Positions 49,994-58,304 of a stretch of 64,000 bases of DNA are shown piece by piece; position 1 is the stretch's first letter; every line of letters starts with the position of its first letter. The position numbers were made by a program, and so were the translations under genes. Under the pieces are notes generated by a model, which saw only the letters and a program-made list of their open reading frames with translations, ran no database searches and had not been told where the DNA came from. This DNA comes from Gryllotalpicola protaetiae (lineage in GTDB: Bacteria; Actinomycetota; Actinomycetes; Actinomycetales; Microbacteriaceae), in the NCBI RefSeq assembly GCF_003627055.1, contig NZ_CP032624.1, positions 744,001 through 808,000 of the forward strand, given 5' to 3'.

Positions 49994-50031
49994 TGGTACG
50001 TCGTACCACAATGTTCTGGCACACCGTACCA
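49994..50031. promoter_or_regulatory. Twin TetR operators
   Basis: TGGTACG-T-CGTACCA at 49994-50008, a perfect 7-1-7 palindrome, and TGGCACA-C-CGTACCA at 50017-50031, a close copy. Each is preceded by TTC and their centres are 23 bases apart, about two helical turns. The right copy ends 16 bases before GTG 50048. They most likely bind the adjacent TetR protein. Confidence 0.8.
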
Positions 50032-50047
50032 ATCGGAAGGGAGTGAC

Positions 50048-52348
50048 GTGACGACACCAGTGACGATCATCGGGGCGGGCCTGGGGGGTCTGACCCTCGC
50101 GCGGGTCCTGCATCTGCATGGGATTCCGGCGACGGTCTATGAGGGGGATGCTTCTGAGGAGGCTCGCACGCAAGGCGGCCAGCTCGACATCCACGAGAGC
50201 ACCGGGCAGGCAGCTCTGGCGGCCGCGGGTCTCACCGAGGAGTTCCGAGCGATCATCCACGAGGGCGCCGAGGCGACCCGGATCCTGGACGGGGATGGCA
50301 CGCTCCTGTTCGAGGAGATCGACGAGGGCACGGGCGGACGCCCGGAGGCGCTGCGCGGGGATCTGCGACGTCTGCTCCTGGACTCCCTGCCGGATGGGAC
50401 GGTGCGGTGGGGGCACAAACTCACCACGGTGACCAGCCTGGCCGGTGGACGCCACGAGCTGCGCTTCAGCGACGGCTCGACGGTGACCGCCGAACTTCTC
50501 GTGGGCGCGGATGGCGCCTGGTCGAAGGTGCGGCCGCTGCTGTCCGCCGCATCGCCGGCGTACGCCGGGATGGCCTTCGTCGAGACGTATCTCTACGACG
50601 TCGAGGAGCGTCACGCGGCGACGGCGGCCGCTGTCGGGGCCGGCGTCATGTACTCGCTTGTGCCCGGAAAGGGGATCACCGCGCACCGCGAGGCCGGAGG
50701 CGTGATCCACACCTACGTCGAGCTCGCCCGGCCCGAGGAGTGGTTTGCGCAGATCGACTTCTCCGACGCCACCACGTCCTCGGCCCGGATTGCGGCCGAG
50801 TTCGAGGGGTGGGCGCCTGAGCTGCGCGCGCTCATCACCGACGGTCAGACGCCGCCGGTTGCGCGCCTGATCCACGCCCTGCCACACGACCACAGCTGGG
50901 AGCGCGTGCCGGGCGTGACGCTCATCGGGGACGCCGCGCATCTGATGCCCCCGTCGGGTGAAGGAGCGAACCTCGCCATGCTCGACGGTGCCGAGCTCGC
51001 GCTCGCGCTGGCGGCGAACCCGGAGAACATCGAGACGGCGCTGGAAGGCTTCGAGAAGGCGATGTTCGCCCGCAGCCAGGCCGAGGCCGTCGGCGCGCGC
51101 ATGATCCAGGACCTGTGCCTGGGAGCTCGTGCGCCGTATCAGTTCATCGAGTTCCTCGGCGGCCATGGCATGGACTGGGTGCCGACCTGGGGCCAGGCCG
51201 TCTCCGATTACCGCGGCGAGGGCGACGAGCCCGACTTCGACGACGTCACCGTGCGCATGACGCTCCCGGCCAGCTTCGGCGGCAGCCACGCGCGGGCGCA
51301 GCTCAGCAACCGATTCGCTGACGGCCCCGTGCGCATCGGCCGTGCGGCGATCGGCGTCGGCGATCGCATCGTCCCGGCCACCTTCAGCGGCCGGTCGTCA
51401 GTGGAGATCCCGGCCGGTATGGCGATGTGGACCGATCCGGTGGAGCTGCCCGTGCGGCACGGCGACGACGTGATCGTCGACGTGTACCTTCCCGAGCCCA
51501 CCCCCTATGCGACCGCAGCCGGGTTCCGCTACGACCGCTCCCTTCCCGGAGAGCACACGGGAGCCGTCCCGTTCCCGCTGGAGGGGTCAGCACCGGAGGC
51601 GATCGACGACTCCCGCGAGTTCCCGGCCCCCAACACGACGGATGAGCCGGAGGTGGAGCTCGACGGCACCGGCTGGTCTCTGCCGGCCGGCGGCCCGTTT
51701 CTGCGCACCATCGAGGTCGCCGGTGCCGAGCCGCGCGCCGTTCTCGTCGCCTTCGGCGGCTCCAGCACCGCGATGGGCTGGCCGCAGTATGCCGCAGACC
51801 TCCTCCCAGCCGACGCCCGCATCGCCATCGTCAACCGCGGCATCTCCGGAAACCGCGTCCGCCTCGACGCTCCGCCGCAGACCCCCTCCTGGGGCTTGGC
51901 CGGCCTCACTCGGTTCGACGACGACGTGCTCGGCACTTACGGGGCCACGCACCTCGTCATCGCCTACAACAGCAACGACTGGGGTCTGCCCGGGCGTGTG
52001 ACCTCCATCGACGAGATGCCGACGCTCGAGCAGCTGATCGCCGGCTACCAGGAGCTCATCGACCGCGCCGAGGAGGCAGGGATGACGGTGATCCTCGCGA
52101 CCATCACGCCACTCGCCCCGGAGCTGCGCGTCGACGCGAACCGCGAGGCTCTCCGCCAGGGACTGAACGAGTGGATCCGCACCTCCGGTCACGAGTGCGC
52201 TGACTTCGACGCCGCAATCCGTTCCGCCAGTGATCCGATCCGCCTACAGCCCGAGTATGCGGCACCCGATGACACGCATCCGAACATCAACGGGTCCAAG
52301 CGCCTGGCCCAGACGATGATCGAGGCCCTTGACCGGCTGCACGTCTGA
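50048..52348 (+). CDS. Fusion: TetX-like FAD monooxygenase + SGNH/GDSL-like hydrolase
   Basis: 766-residue single ORF. Residues 1 to about 385 form a group A flavin monooxygenase: IIGAGLGGLTLARVL (FAD), QGGQLDIHE, RGDLRRLLLDSL, LVGADGAW (DG) and TLIGDAAHLMPPSGEGANLA (GD motif), closest to TetX-type enzymes. From about 400 the sequence is an SGNH hydrolase with an N-terminal beta-rich part: GGSST (Ser572; the GDS Asp is Gly), NRGISGNR, SNDWG (Asn643) and DDTHPN (Asp741, His744). GTG 50048 has GAAGGGAG upstream. Oxygenation followed by ester or lactone cleavage would fit, but is inference. Confidence 0.85.
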   Translation: MTTPVTIIGAGLGGLTLARVLHLHGIPATVYEGDASEEARTQGGQLDIHESTGQAALAAAGLTEEFRAIIHEGAEATRILDGDGTLLFEEIDEGTGGRPEALRGDLRRLLLDSLPDGTVRWGHKLTTVTSLAGGRHELRFSDGSTVTAELLVGADGAWSKVRPLLSAASPAYAGMAFVETYLYDVEERHAATAAAVGAGVMYSLVPGKGITAHREAGGVIHTYVELARPEEWFAQIDFSDATTSSARIAAEFEGWAPELRALITDGQTPPVARLIHALPHDHSWERVPGVTLIGDAAHLMPPSGEGANLAMLDGAELALALAANPENIETALEGFEKAMFARSQAEAVGARMIQDLCLGARAPYQFIEFLGGHGMDWVPTWGQAVSDYRGEGDEPDFDDVTVRMTLPASFGGSHARAQLSNRFADGPVRIGRAAIGVGDRIVPATFSGRSSVEIPAGMAMWTDPVELPVRHGDDVIVDVYLPEPTPYATAAGFRYDRSLPGEHTGAVPFPLEGSAPEAIDDSREFPAPNTTDEPEVELDGTGWSLPAGGPFLRTIEVAGAEPRAVLVAFGGSSTAMGWPQYAADLLPADARIAIVNRGISGNRVRLDAPPQTPSWGLAGLTRFDDDVLGTYGATHLVIAYNSNDWGLPGRVTSIDEMPTLEQLIAGYQELIDRAEEAGMTVILATITPLAPELRVDANREALRQGLNEWIRTSGHECADFDAAIRSASDPIRLQPEYAAPDDTHPNINGSKRLAQTMIEALDRLHV

Positions 52349-52369
52349 GCGGCCGGCGCAGGTCTGCGC

Positions 52370-52639
52370 ATGACTGCTTCTCGCGCTCTCGCCCTCCTGC
52401 TCGTAGGGGTGCTCGGCGGTGCCCTGTCCGGCCTTTTCGGTGTCGGCGGCATGCTGATCGCCGCCGGTGGCATCGGCGGATCGCTCCTGGGCGCGCGCCT
52501 GCTGCGCACTACACGATCAAGAACCAACGAGCGCTCCCGGCGAGGGCGCTGTCAGCCTCGCATGCAGCTGGGAATGGGCGACAGGGCGGTTCAGGGGCGA
52601 CGAAAGCCCGCGGAAAGCAGAAGCCCCGACCAGAAATAA
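52370..52639 (+). pseudogene. Broken TauE/SafE-type transporter remnant
   Basis: The first 45 codons read ALALLLVGVLGGALSGLFGV and later IAAGGIGGSLLGARLL, two segments of TauE/SafE permeases that normally lie far apart. The middle of the gene is missing, and after codon 50 the frame becomes basic and non-family-like. It is an internal deletion remnant of a sulfite/sulfonate exporter-type gene, 22 bases after the fusion gene. Almost certainly non-functional. Confidence 0.6.
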
Positions 52640-52658
52640 CTTCTGATCGGGACATTTT
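52623..52658. terminator. Bidirectional terminator between the TauE remnant and tRNA-Ala
   Basis: CCCCGACCAGAA (52623-52634) pairs with TTCTGATCGGG (52640-52650) with one G-U. On the plus strand ACATTTTT follows, a good T-run; on the minus strand CTTCTGCTTT follows. It probably ends transcription both from the fusion gene side and of the tRNA. Confidence 0.75.
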
Positions 52659-52733
52659 TGGTGGACCCTAGGGGATTCGAACCCCTGACCTTCTCATTGC
52701 GAACGAGACGCGCTACCAACTGCGCCAAGGGCC
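52658..52733 (-). tRNA. tRNA-Ala (CGC)
   Basis: Full cloverleaf on the minus strand, 76 bases with CCA encoded. Acceptor GGGCCCT pairs with AGGGTCC and includes G3-U70, the alanine identity element. D-arm GCGC-AGTTGGTA-GCGC, anticodon loop TTCGCAA giving anticodon CGC, T-arm AGGGG-TTCGAAT-CCCCT, discriminator A. A possible promoter lies upstream: TATCGT at 52747-52752 and TCAAGT about 18 bases before it, both weak matches. A hairpin follows its 3' end. Confidence 0.97.
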
Positions 52734-52868
52734 CAAGTGCTCGTCAACGATATCACGGCGAAAACGGCCGACTTGACCGCGGGACTTACGGCCCTGTTGC
52801 GGAACCGCCGCGAGAGTAGCGTTCAGTGCGATATAGATACTAGTTCCGCCGATGGAAAGGCGACCCTG

Positions 52869-53468
52869 ATGACCACCGCAACCGCCGCGCACACGCTGCA
52901 CGCCCCCGCCACAGCCACCCCTGCCCGCACTCGCGCCGCCGTGCGCGACGAGGCACAGATCGTCACCAGCGCGGCCGGACGCCGCGCCCTCGCGGTGCTG
53001 CGCCTTGCAACCGGCTTCATCTTCCTGTGGGCCTTCCTCGACAAGACCTTCGGCCTCGGATTCTCGACGCCGGCCGCCCGCGCCTGGATCAACGGCGGAG
53101 CGCCCAGCCAGGGCTTCCTCAACAGCGACGCGGTCGTCGGCCCGCTCAAGGGCACCTTCGCCGCGATCGCGAGCCCCGCGACCGACTGGCTGTTCATGGC
53201 GGCGATGCTCGGCATCGGCATCGCGGTGATGGCGGGCATCGGGCTGCGCGTGAGCGCCGTGGCCGGCAGCGTCGTCATGCTGCTGATGTACCTCGCGGAG
53301 TGGCCGTTCGGGGCGAACGCCGCCTCGACCAACCCGCTCGTCGACTACCACATCATCTACGCGCTGGCCCTGATCGTCGTCGCAGCCGTCTCGGCCGGTG
53401 ACACCTGGGGGCTCGGCCGTCAGTGGAAGCGGCTGCCCGTGGTGCGCGCGCAGCGCTGGCTCGCCTGA
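52869..53468 (+). CDS. DoxX-family membrane protein
   Basis: 199-residue protein with four hydrophobic helices after a 40-residue hydrophilic start. LAVLRLATGFIFLWAFLDKT is the conserved first DoxX helix, and LLMYLAEWPFG and YHIIYALALIVVAAV match later parts. Members include the large subunit of thiosulfate:quinone oxidoreductase; here the role is unknown. ATG 52869 has GGAAAGG about nine bases upstream; TATAGATACTAG around 52835 may hold the -10 box. Strong hairpin after the stop. Confidence 0.85.
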   Translation: MTTATAAHTLHAPATATPARTRAAVRDEAQIVTSAAGRRALAVLRLATGFIFLWAFLDKTFGLGFSTPAARAWINGGAPSQGFLNSDAVVGPLKGTFAAIASPATDWLFMAAMLGIGIAVMAGIGLRVSAVAGSVVMLLMYLAEWPFGANAASTNPLVDYHIIYALALIVVAAVSAGDTWGLGRQWKRLPVVRAQRWLA

Positions 53469-53473
53469 ACCTC

Positions 53474-53525
53474 AACAGCGCTGAGGCCCGGAACCCGTAA
53501 GGGTCCGGGCCTCAGCGCTGTTGTG
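53474..53525. terminator. Strong bidirectional terminator
   Basis: AACAGCGCTGAGGCCCGGA pairs over 19 bases with TCCGGGCCTCAGCGCTGTT, 11-base loop, followed by GTGTGT. It lies between the convergent DoxX and Ala-rich protein genes, six bases after the DoxX stop. Confidence 0.85.
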
Positions 53526-53527
53526 TG

Positions 53528-54688
53528 TCAGACGGCGCGGCGGCGGCGCAGCGCTTCGTCGAGGTTCAGCGACGGCGAGTCGGAGTCGCCGACGATTCCC
53601 ATGCGTGCATAGCGGGGGTCGGGCGCGGCGGATGCCGCAGGCTGAGCCACCGGAACAGGCGCGGCATCCGTGCCGAGGTGGCCGCCGAGCACGCCGGCAC
53701 GGCCGTCCTCCGCAGAGGCAGCCGGCTGTGAAACAAGAGTCGCGATCTGCGGACCGCGCTGCGCGGCGAGTGCCGCTGCGCGCTCCTCGAGCTCTGCCTT
53801 CCCGGCCGCGCGGCGCAGCTCGGCCGCCGCAGAGATCGACGCCATCGTGGCCGCGGCCACGGTGCCGCGCGAGAGGTGCAGCGGGCGCGGCAGCGGCTGC
53901 GGGGTCCACGGCACGGCGGCCGCCACCTCGATCTCCTCGTACTCAGCCTCCGCGACCTCGTAGTCGGCGTGGTCGTACAGTGCGGCACCCGCGACGCCCC
54001 CGCGCGCGACGGAACGCGTCGCACGGCGGGCATCCGCCACCCGCTTCGCAAGCCTGCCCAACGCGGCGAGCGCGCCCACGAGCAATGCCGCGCCGATCGC
54101 GAGCGGTGCGATCGCCCAGCCTGTCAGCGCACCTGTGACGAGGCCGACGATTCCGAGCACCAGCACGCAGGTCGAGAGGATACGGCCGCGGCGGATGCCG
54201 CGCGCCACGTTCGCCGGCAGCACAGCCCCGGCCGCCCGAGCCTTCCGCTCCGCCGCCTCGGTGCGCTCGCGCGTCGCGGCGACGCGGGCGCGCGCCTCCG
54301 CGGCCGCCCACGCGCGCGCCTGGGCGGAGGCCTGCGCCTCCGCACGCGCTTCCGCGTCGGCCGCCGCCTGCTTCTCCGCCAGCAGCTGCGCCTCGGCGCG
54401 CGCCGCGATGGCCGCGCGCTCCTTCGCCTCGATGACAGCGCGCTGCTGCACCTTGCGGAGGGCCTTCTGGGTTTCCGCGATGTCGCGGGCGTTGGCCTCC
54501 ACGTGAATCTCCTCAGGGACCTCGGCTGCCTCGGCAAGAATGCGCAGCGTCTGTTGCAACCGCACGGCATTGCGCTCGGTCGCCATGTATTCGCGGCGTC
54601 GCAGCCACGTCGGGATCAGGTAGGCGAGCCAGAGCGCCGCAGCGAGCGCCACGACGACGCCACCCCCGAGCAGGTTCCCGTCCGCCAT
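53528..54688 (-). CDS. Ala-rich coiled-coil membrane protein
   Basis: 386-residue protein. One N-terminal helix (VVVALAAALWLAYLIPTWL), then a long Ala/Glu/Arg/Gln coiled coil (about 60-165), a pair of helices near 172-215 and a hydrophilic Ala-rich C-terminus ending SLNLDEALRRRRAV. ATG 54688 has TACCAT at 54695-54700 six bases upstream. It is a neighbour of rimJ and galU in this order in related actinobacteria, but the function is unknown. The 154-base gap to rimJ holds nothing recognisable. Confidence 0.75.
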   Translation of the reverse strand: MADGNLLGGGVVVALAAALWLAYLIPTWLRRREYMATERNAVRLQQTLRILAEAAEVPEEIHVEANARDIAETQKALRKVQQRAVIEAKERAAIAARAEAQLLAEKQAAADAEARAEAQASAQARAWAAAEARARVAATRERTEAAERKARAAGAVLPANVARGIRRGRILSTCVLVLGIVGLVTGALTGWAIAPLAIGAALLVGALAALGRLAKRVADARRATRSVARGGVAGAALYDHADYEVAEAEYEEIEVAAAVPWTPQPLPRPLHLSRGTVAAATMASISAAAELRRAAGKAELEERAAALAAQRGPQIATLVSQPAASAEDGRAGVLGGHLGTDAAPVPVAQPAASAAPDPRYARMGIVGDSDSPSLNLDEALRRRRAV

Positions 54689-54840
54689 GGGCCGATGGTA
54701 TGAGGAATCCCCCGCCCCACCTGGCTAATTACAAGCGTGTCATTACTTATTGTCGCGCCGGTCCTCGCCCGGCGCGAGTCGACCGCCGATTCGCCGTCAT
54801 GCCGCCGAATCGTCGGCAACCGGCTGTGAAGGCAGGATCA

Positions 54841-55497
54841 CTACTTGATCACCGGCAGCTGCTGGGCCGCAGCGCGGACATCGGCCTCCGGACGCACCGC
54901 CGCGAGCGCCGGCACGCTGCCGTCCTTCCAGCGCCGCAGCACGCCCTGCCGGACCTCTTCGACGACGAGTGCGAAGCAGAAGTGGTCGCGCCAGTCGCCG
55001 TTGATGTGGATGTACCGGCGCCGAAGCCCCTCGTACCGGAATCCGAGCTTCTCGACCACGCGCAGCGACGGGCGGTTCTCGGGCCTGATGCAGATCTCGA
55101 TGCGGTGCAGCCCGAGCTGGAAGAAGCAGTAGTCGGTCACGAGCGCGACCGAGATCGGCGTGATGTTCTTGCCGGCGAAGCGCTCGGACACCCAGTAGCC
55201 GATCGTCGCGCTCGACAGCGAGCCGTACGTGATCGACGAGACGTTCAGCTGCCCGGCAAGCTGCCCCTCGTAGTCCATGAGGAACGGCAGGCCATGACCT
55301 GCGCGCGCGTTCGACAGCAGGGCGCGGATGCTTGCGCGCGTGTCGAACCCCCCGGGGCCGTGCGGGTTCGTGGCCTCCCACTGCCGCAGCCACCCGCGGT
55401 TGTCGAGCAGCTCGCGCTCGAGCGACCGCGCGTCCCTGACGCGGACGGGCCGGACCGTGATCGGGCCGTCCGTCAGCGTCGGCAGAAACAGAGCCAT
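54841..55497 (-). CDS. rimJ: GNAT acetyltransferase, RimJ/RimL-like
   Basis: 218-residue N-acetyltransferase. ATIGYWVSERFAGKNITPIS is the acetyl-CoA loop and HRIEICIRPENRPSLRVVEKLGFRYEG the conserved C-terminal half of RimJ/RimL, which acetylate ribosomal protein N-termini. ATG 55497 has TAACCT at 55505-55510 seven bases upstream. It lies downstream of galU on the same strand. Confidence 0.88.
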   Translation of the reverse strand: MALFLPTLTDGPITVRPVRVRDARSLERELLDNRGWLRQWEATNPHGPGGFDTRASIRALLSNARAGHGLPFLMDYEGQLAGQLNVSSITYGSLSSATIGYWVSERFAGKNITPISVALVTDYCFFQLGLHRIEICIRPENRPSLRVVEKLGFRYEGLRRRYIHINGDWRDHFCFALVVEEVRQGVLRRWKDGSVPALAAVRPEADVRAAAQQLPVIK

Positions 55498-55521
55498 GCC
55501 GATCAGGTTATAGGTGCGAGG

Positions 55522-56487
<966 letters not shown>

Positions 56488-56543
56488 GAAGTCAGACTAC
56501 AGATGACGAATGGCCGTAACAGAGCAGTCCTTATGATGTCGGC

Positions 56544-57161
56544 ATGCCCGCAGACGAGATCGCGAATCACAAGCGCGCTCTGCGTGCCGAGCTGCGGGAG
56601 AGACGGCGCAACAAGCCGTTCGTCACGATGGAGCGCGAGACGGAGCAGCTCACCGCTCAGCTGAAGGCCCTCGTCGGCGACCTCAGGGCGACCTCTCTGT
56701 CGGCCTACCTCTCCGCCCCGACCGAGCCGAACACGCGACCCTTTCTGAACTGGGCGCGCGAGGCCGGCATCCGCACCCTGCTCCCCATCTCCCGCATCGA
56801 CGGCCTGCTCGACTGGACGACGGGCGACGGCGAGACCGAGATCGTGAGCCACCTCGGCTGGCCGGAGGCTGCAGGCGAGCTGCTCGGGCCGATGGCGATC
56901 GACGAGGTCGATCTGATCCTCGTGCCGGCGTCATCCGTCGACCGCTCTGGCATGCGCCTCGGCTGGGGCAAGGGCTATTTCGACAAGATGCTCGGGAGCA
57001 TGGGAAAATGGCCCCCGGTATTTGCTGTGCTGTTCGACGACGAACTGGTTGACGAGGTACCCCGCGAACGGCACGACGAGCCAGTGGACGGGGTCGTGAC
57101 CCCGAGCCGTATCGTGCCGCTGTCGAAGCGGTCGAAGGCCTGGGGTCTGCCCGAGGCCTAG
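56544..57161 (+). CDS. 5-formyltetrahydrofolate cyclo-ligase
   Basis: 205-residue enzyme converting 5-formyl-THF to methenyl-THF with ATP. ISRIDGLLDWTTGDG, VPASSVDRSGMRLGWGKGYFD (glycine-rich ATP loop) and RHDEPVDGVVTPSRIV are family blocks. ATG 56544 is preceded by TATGAT at 56532-56537 with six bases between. Lies upstream of fmdB and mscL on the same strand. Confidence 0.93.
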   Translation: MPADEIANHKRALRAELRERRRNKPFVTMERETEQLTAQLKALVGDLRATSLSAYLSAPTEPNTRPFLNWAREAGIRTLLPISRIDGLLDWTTGDGETEIVSHLGWPEAAGELLGPMAIDEVDLILVPASSVDRSGMRLGWGKGYFDKMLGSMGKWPPVFAVLFDDELVDEVPRERHDEPVDGVVTPSRIVPLSKRSKAWGLPEA

Positions 57162-57196
57162 TGGAAGCAGCGCGGCATGCGAGAACGCGAGGAACC

Positions 57197-57415
57197 ATGC
57201 CCACTTACTCCTACAAGTGCACCGAATGCGGCCACGCCTTCGACATCGTGCAGTCGATCAGCGACAGCACGCTCACCGCGTGCCCCAGCTGCGGCGGCGC
57301 CCTGCGGAAGGTGTTCGGGCTCACCGGCGTGACCTTCAACGGCACGGGCTTCTACCGCACCGACTCGCGCAGCGGCAGCGCGTCATCGAGTGGCTCGAGC
57401 TCGAGCGAGTCCTAA
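57197..57415 (+). CDS. FmdB-family zinc-ribbon protein
   Basis: 72-residue protein: MPTYSYKCTECGHAFDIVQS and TACPSCGGALRKVFG give the CxxC...CxxC zinc ribbon, then VTFNGTGFYRTDSRSG, and a Ser-rich tail. ATG 57197 follows GAGGA. The name comes from putative formamidase regulators; its real role is unclear. Probably co-transcribed with 5-FCL and mscL. Confidence 0.9.
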   Translation: MPTYSYKCTECGHAFDIVQSISDSTLTACPSCGGALRKVFGLTGVTFNGTGFYRTDSRSGSASSSGSSSSES

Positions 57416-57473
57416 TATGCAGGTGAACGACCAAGAAGGTCGTCGGGCGCAGGCTGTTCGCGAAGGGGGCATA

Positions 57474-57917
57474 GTGCTCAAGGGCTTCAGAGACTTCATC
57501 ATGCGCGGCAATGTCATCGACCTTGCCGTCGCCGTTGTGATCGGCGCCGCGTTCACGGCTGTCGTGACCGCCATCGTCACCGGCATCATCAACCCGCTCA
57601 TCAGCGCGATCTTCAACGCGAAGAGCCTCGATCACGCGCTCGTCGTCGGGATTCCCACGGTGTCAGGCGGCACGTCGAACCTGATGTTCGGCACCGTCAT
57701 CGGCGCGATCATCAGCTTCCTCGCTGTCGCCGCCGTCGTGTACTTCGTCATGGTCATGCCGATGAACCATGTCAAGGCGCGGTTGGATGCCCGCAAGCAG
57801 GCCGGCGCCCCCGACGAGCCGCCCGCACCGACCGACATCGAGCTGCTCGCCGAGATCCGCGACCTGCTCAAGGCGCAGGCTCCCACCGGCGCGCAGAACC
57901 AGCCGCCGCAGCTCTAG
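57474..57917 (+). CDS. mscL: Large-conductance mechanosensitive channel
   Basis: 147-residue pentameric channel protein. GFRDFIMRGNVIDLAVAVVIGAAF (N-terminal helix and TM1) and IGAIISFLAVAAVVYFVMVMP (TM2) are clear, followed by a cytosolic helix ELLAEIRDLLKAQ. It opens under membrane tension to release solutes. GTG 57474 follows AGGGGG. An in-frame upstream extension lacks family similarity. Confidence 0.95.
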   Translation: MLKGFRDFIMRGNVIDLAVAVVIGAAFTAVVTAIVTGIINPLISAIFNAKSLDHALVVGIPTVSGGTSNLMFGTVIGAIISFLAVAAVVYFVMVMPMNHVKARLDARKQAGAPDEPPAPTDIELLAEIRDLLKAQAPTGAQNQPPQL

Positions 57918-57942
57918 CGGTTTCCTTCGCCGTGCCCCTGCG

Positions 57943-58119
57943 CTACCAGTGCGGGGGCACGTCGCGTTTGAGGCGCTCGTCGTTCGAGTCGCTGCGCTCT
58001 GAGCTCTCTTCGGGGTGCTCGGCGCGTGGCGGAAGCGCCGGCGCAGGGTCGGAACCCGGGGCGGGCTGAGTCGTCACGCGGCGGTGCCGCCGAGTCTTCC
58101 GCTCGTCGTCTTCGCTCAT
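57943..58119 (-). CDS. Small charged hypothetical protein
   Basis: 58 residues: MSEDDERKTRRHRRVTTQ, a Pro/Glu-rich middle and the ending SNDERLKRDVPPHW. This ending is a recurrent feature of small hydrophilic actinobacterial proteins. ATG 58119 has GACAAT seven bases upstream, a possible leaderless -10 box, and GGAGG one base away. Longer in-frame translation upstream is a shadow of the helicase-like gene. Function unknown. Confidence 0.6.
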   Translation of the reverse strand: MSEDDERKTRRHRRVTTQPAPGSDPAPALPPRAEHPEESSERSDSNDERLKRDVPPHW

Positions 58120-58145
58120 CCCTCCAATTGTCCCTTCCGATCCAT

Positions 58146-58219
58146 TTCGATGAGGACACCAATGGTGGCGGCCGGGCACCAATGGTGGCATCGGCGCGAA
58201 AAACGGTGTCCTCATCGAA
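58146..58219. repeat. Inverted repeat enclosing two palindromic direct repeats
   Basis: Arms TTCGATGAGGACACC (58146-58160) and GGTGTCCTCATCGAA (58205-58219), perfect 15 bp, 44 bases apart. Inside are two copies of CACCAATGGTGGC (58157-58169 and 58177-58189), each with the palindrome CACCA-A-TGGTG. It lies between the small charged gene and the helicase-like gene; both are leftward, so it is not a convergent junction. Confidence 0.8.
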
Positions 58220-58304
58220 GTGCGCGCGAAGGACCTTCGAGGTCGCTTGCGGCGAACCGCCCAACGATCGATCGGACAGCCCAGCGGGTCTAACCCGCCG
58301 ACCG

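Noticed and set aside
52658-52733. tRNA-Ala as attachment site of an integrated element
   Set aside because: I did not find a repeat of the tRNA 3' end at the other side of the suspected segment, nor an integrase gene.
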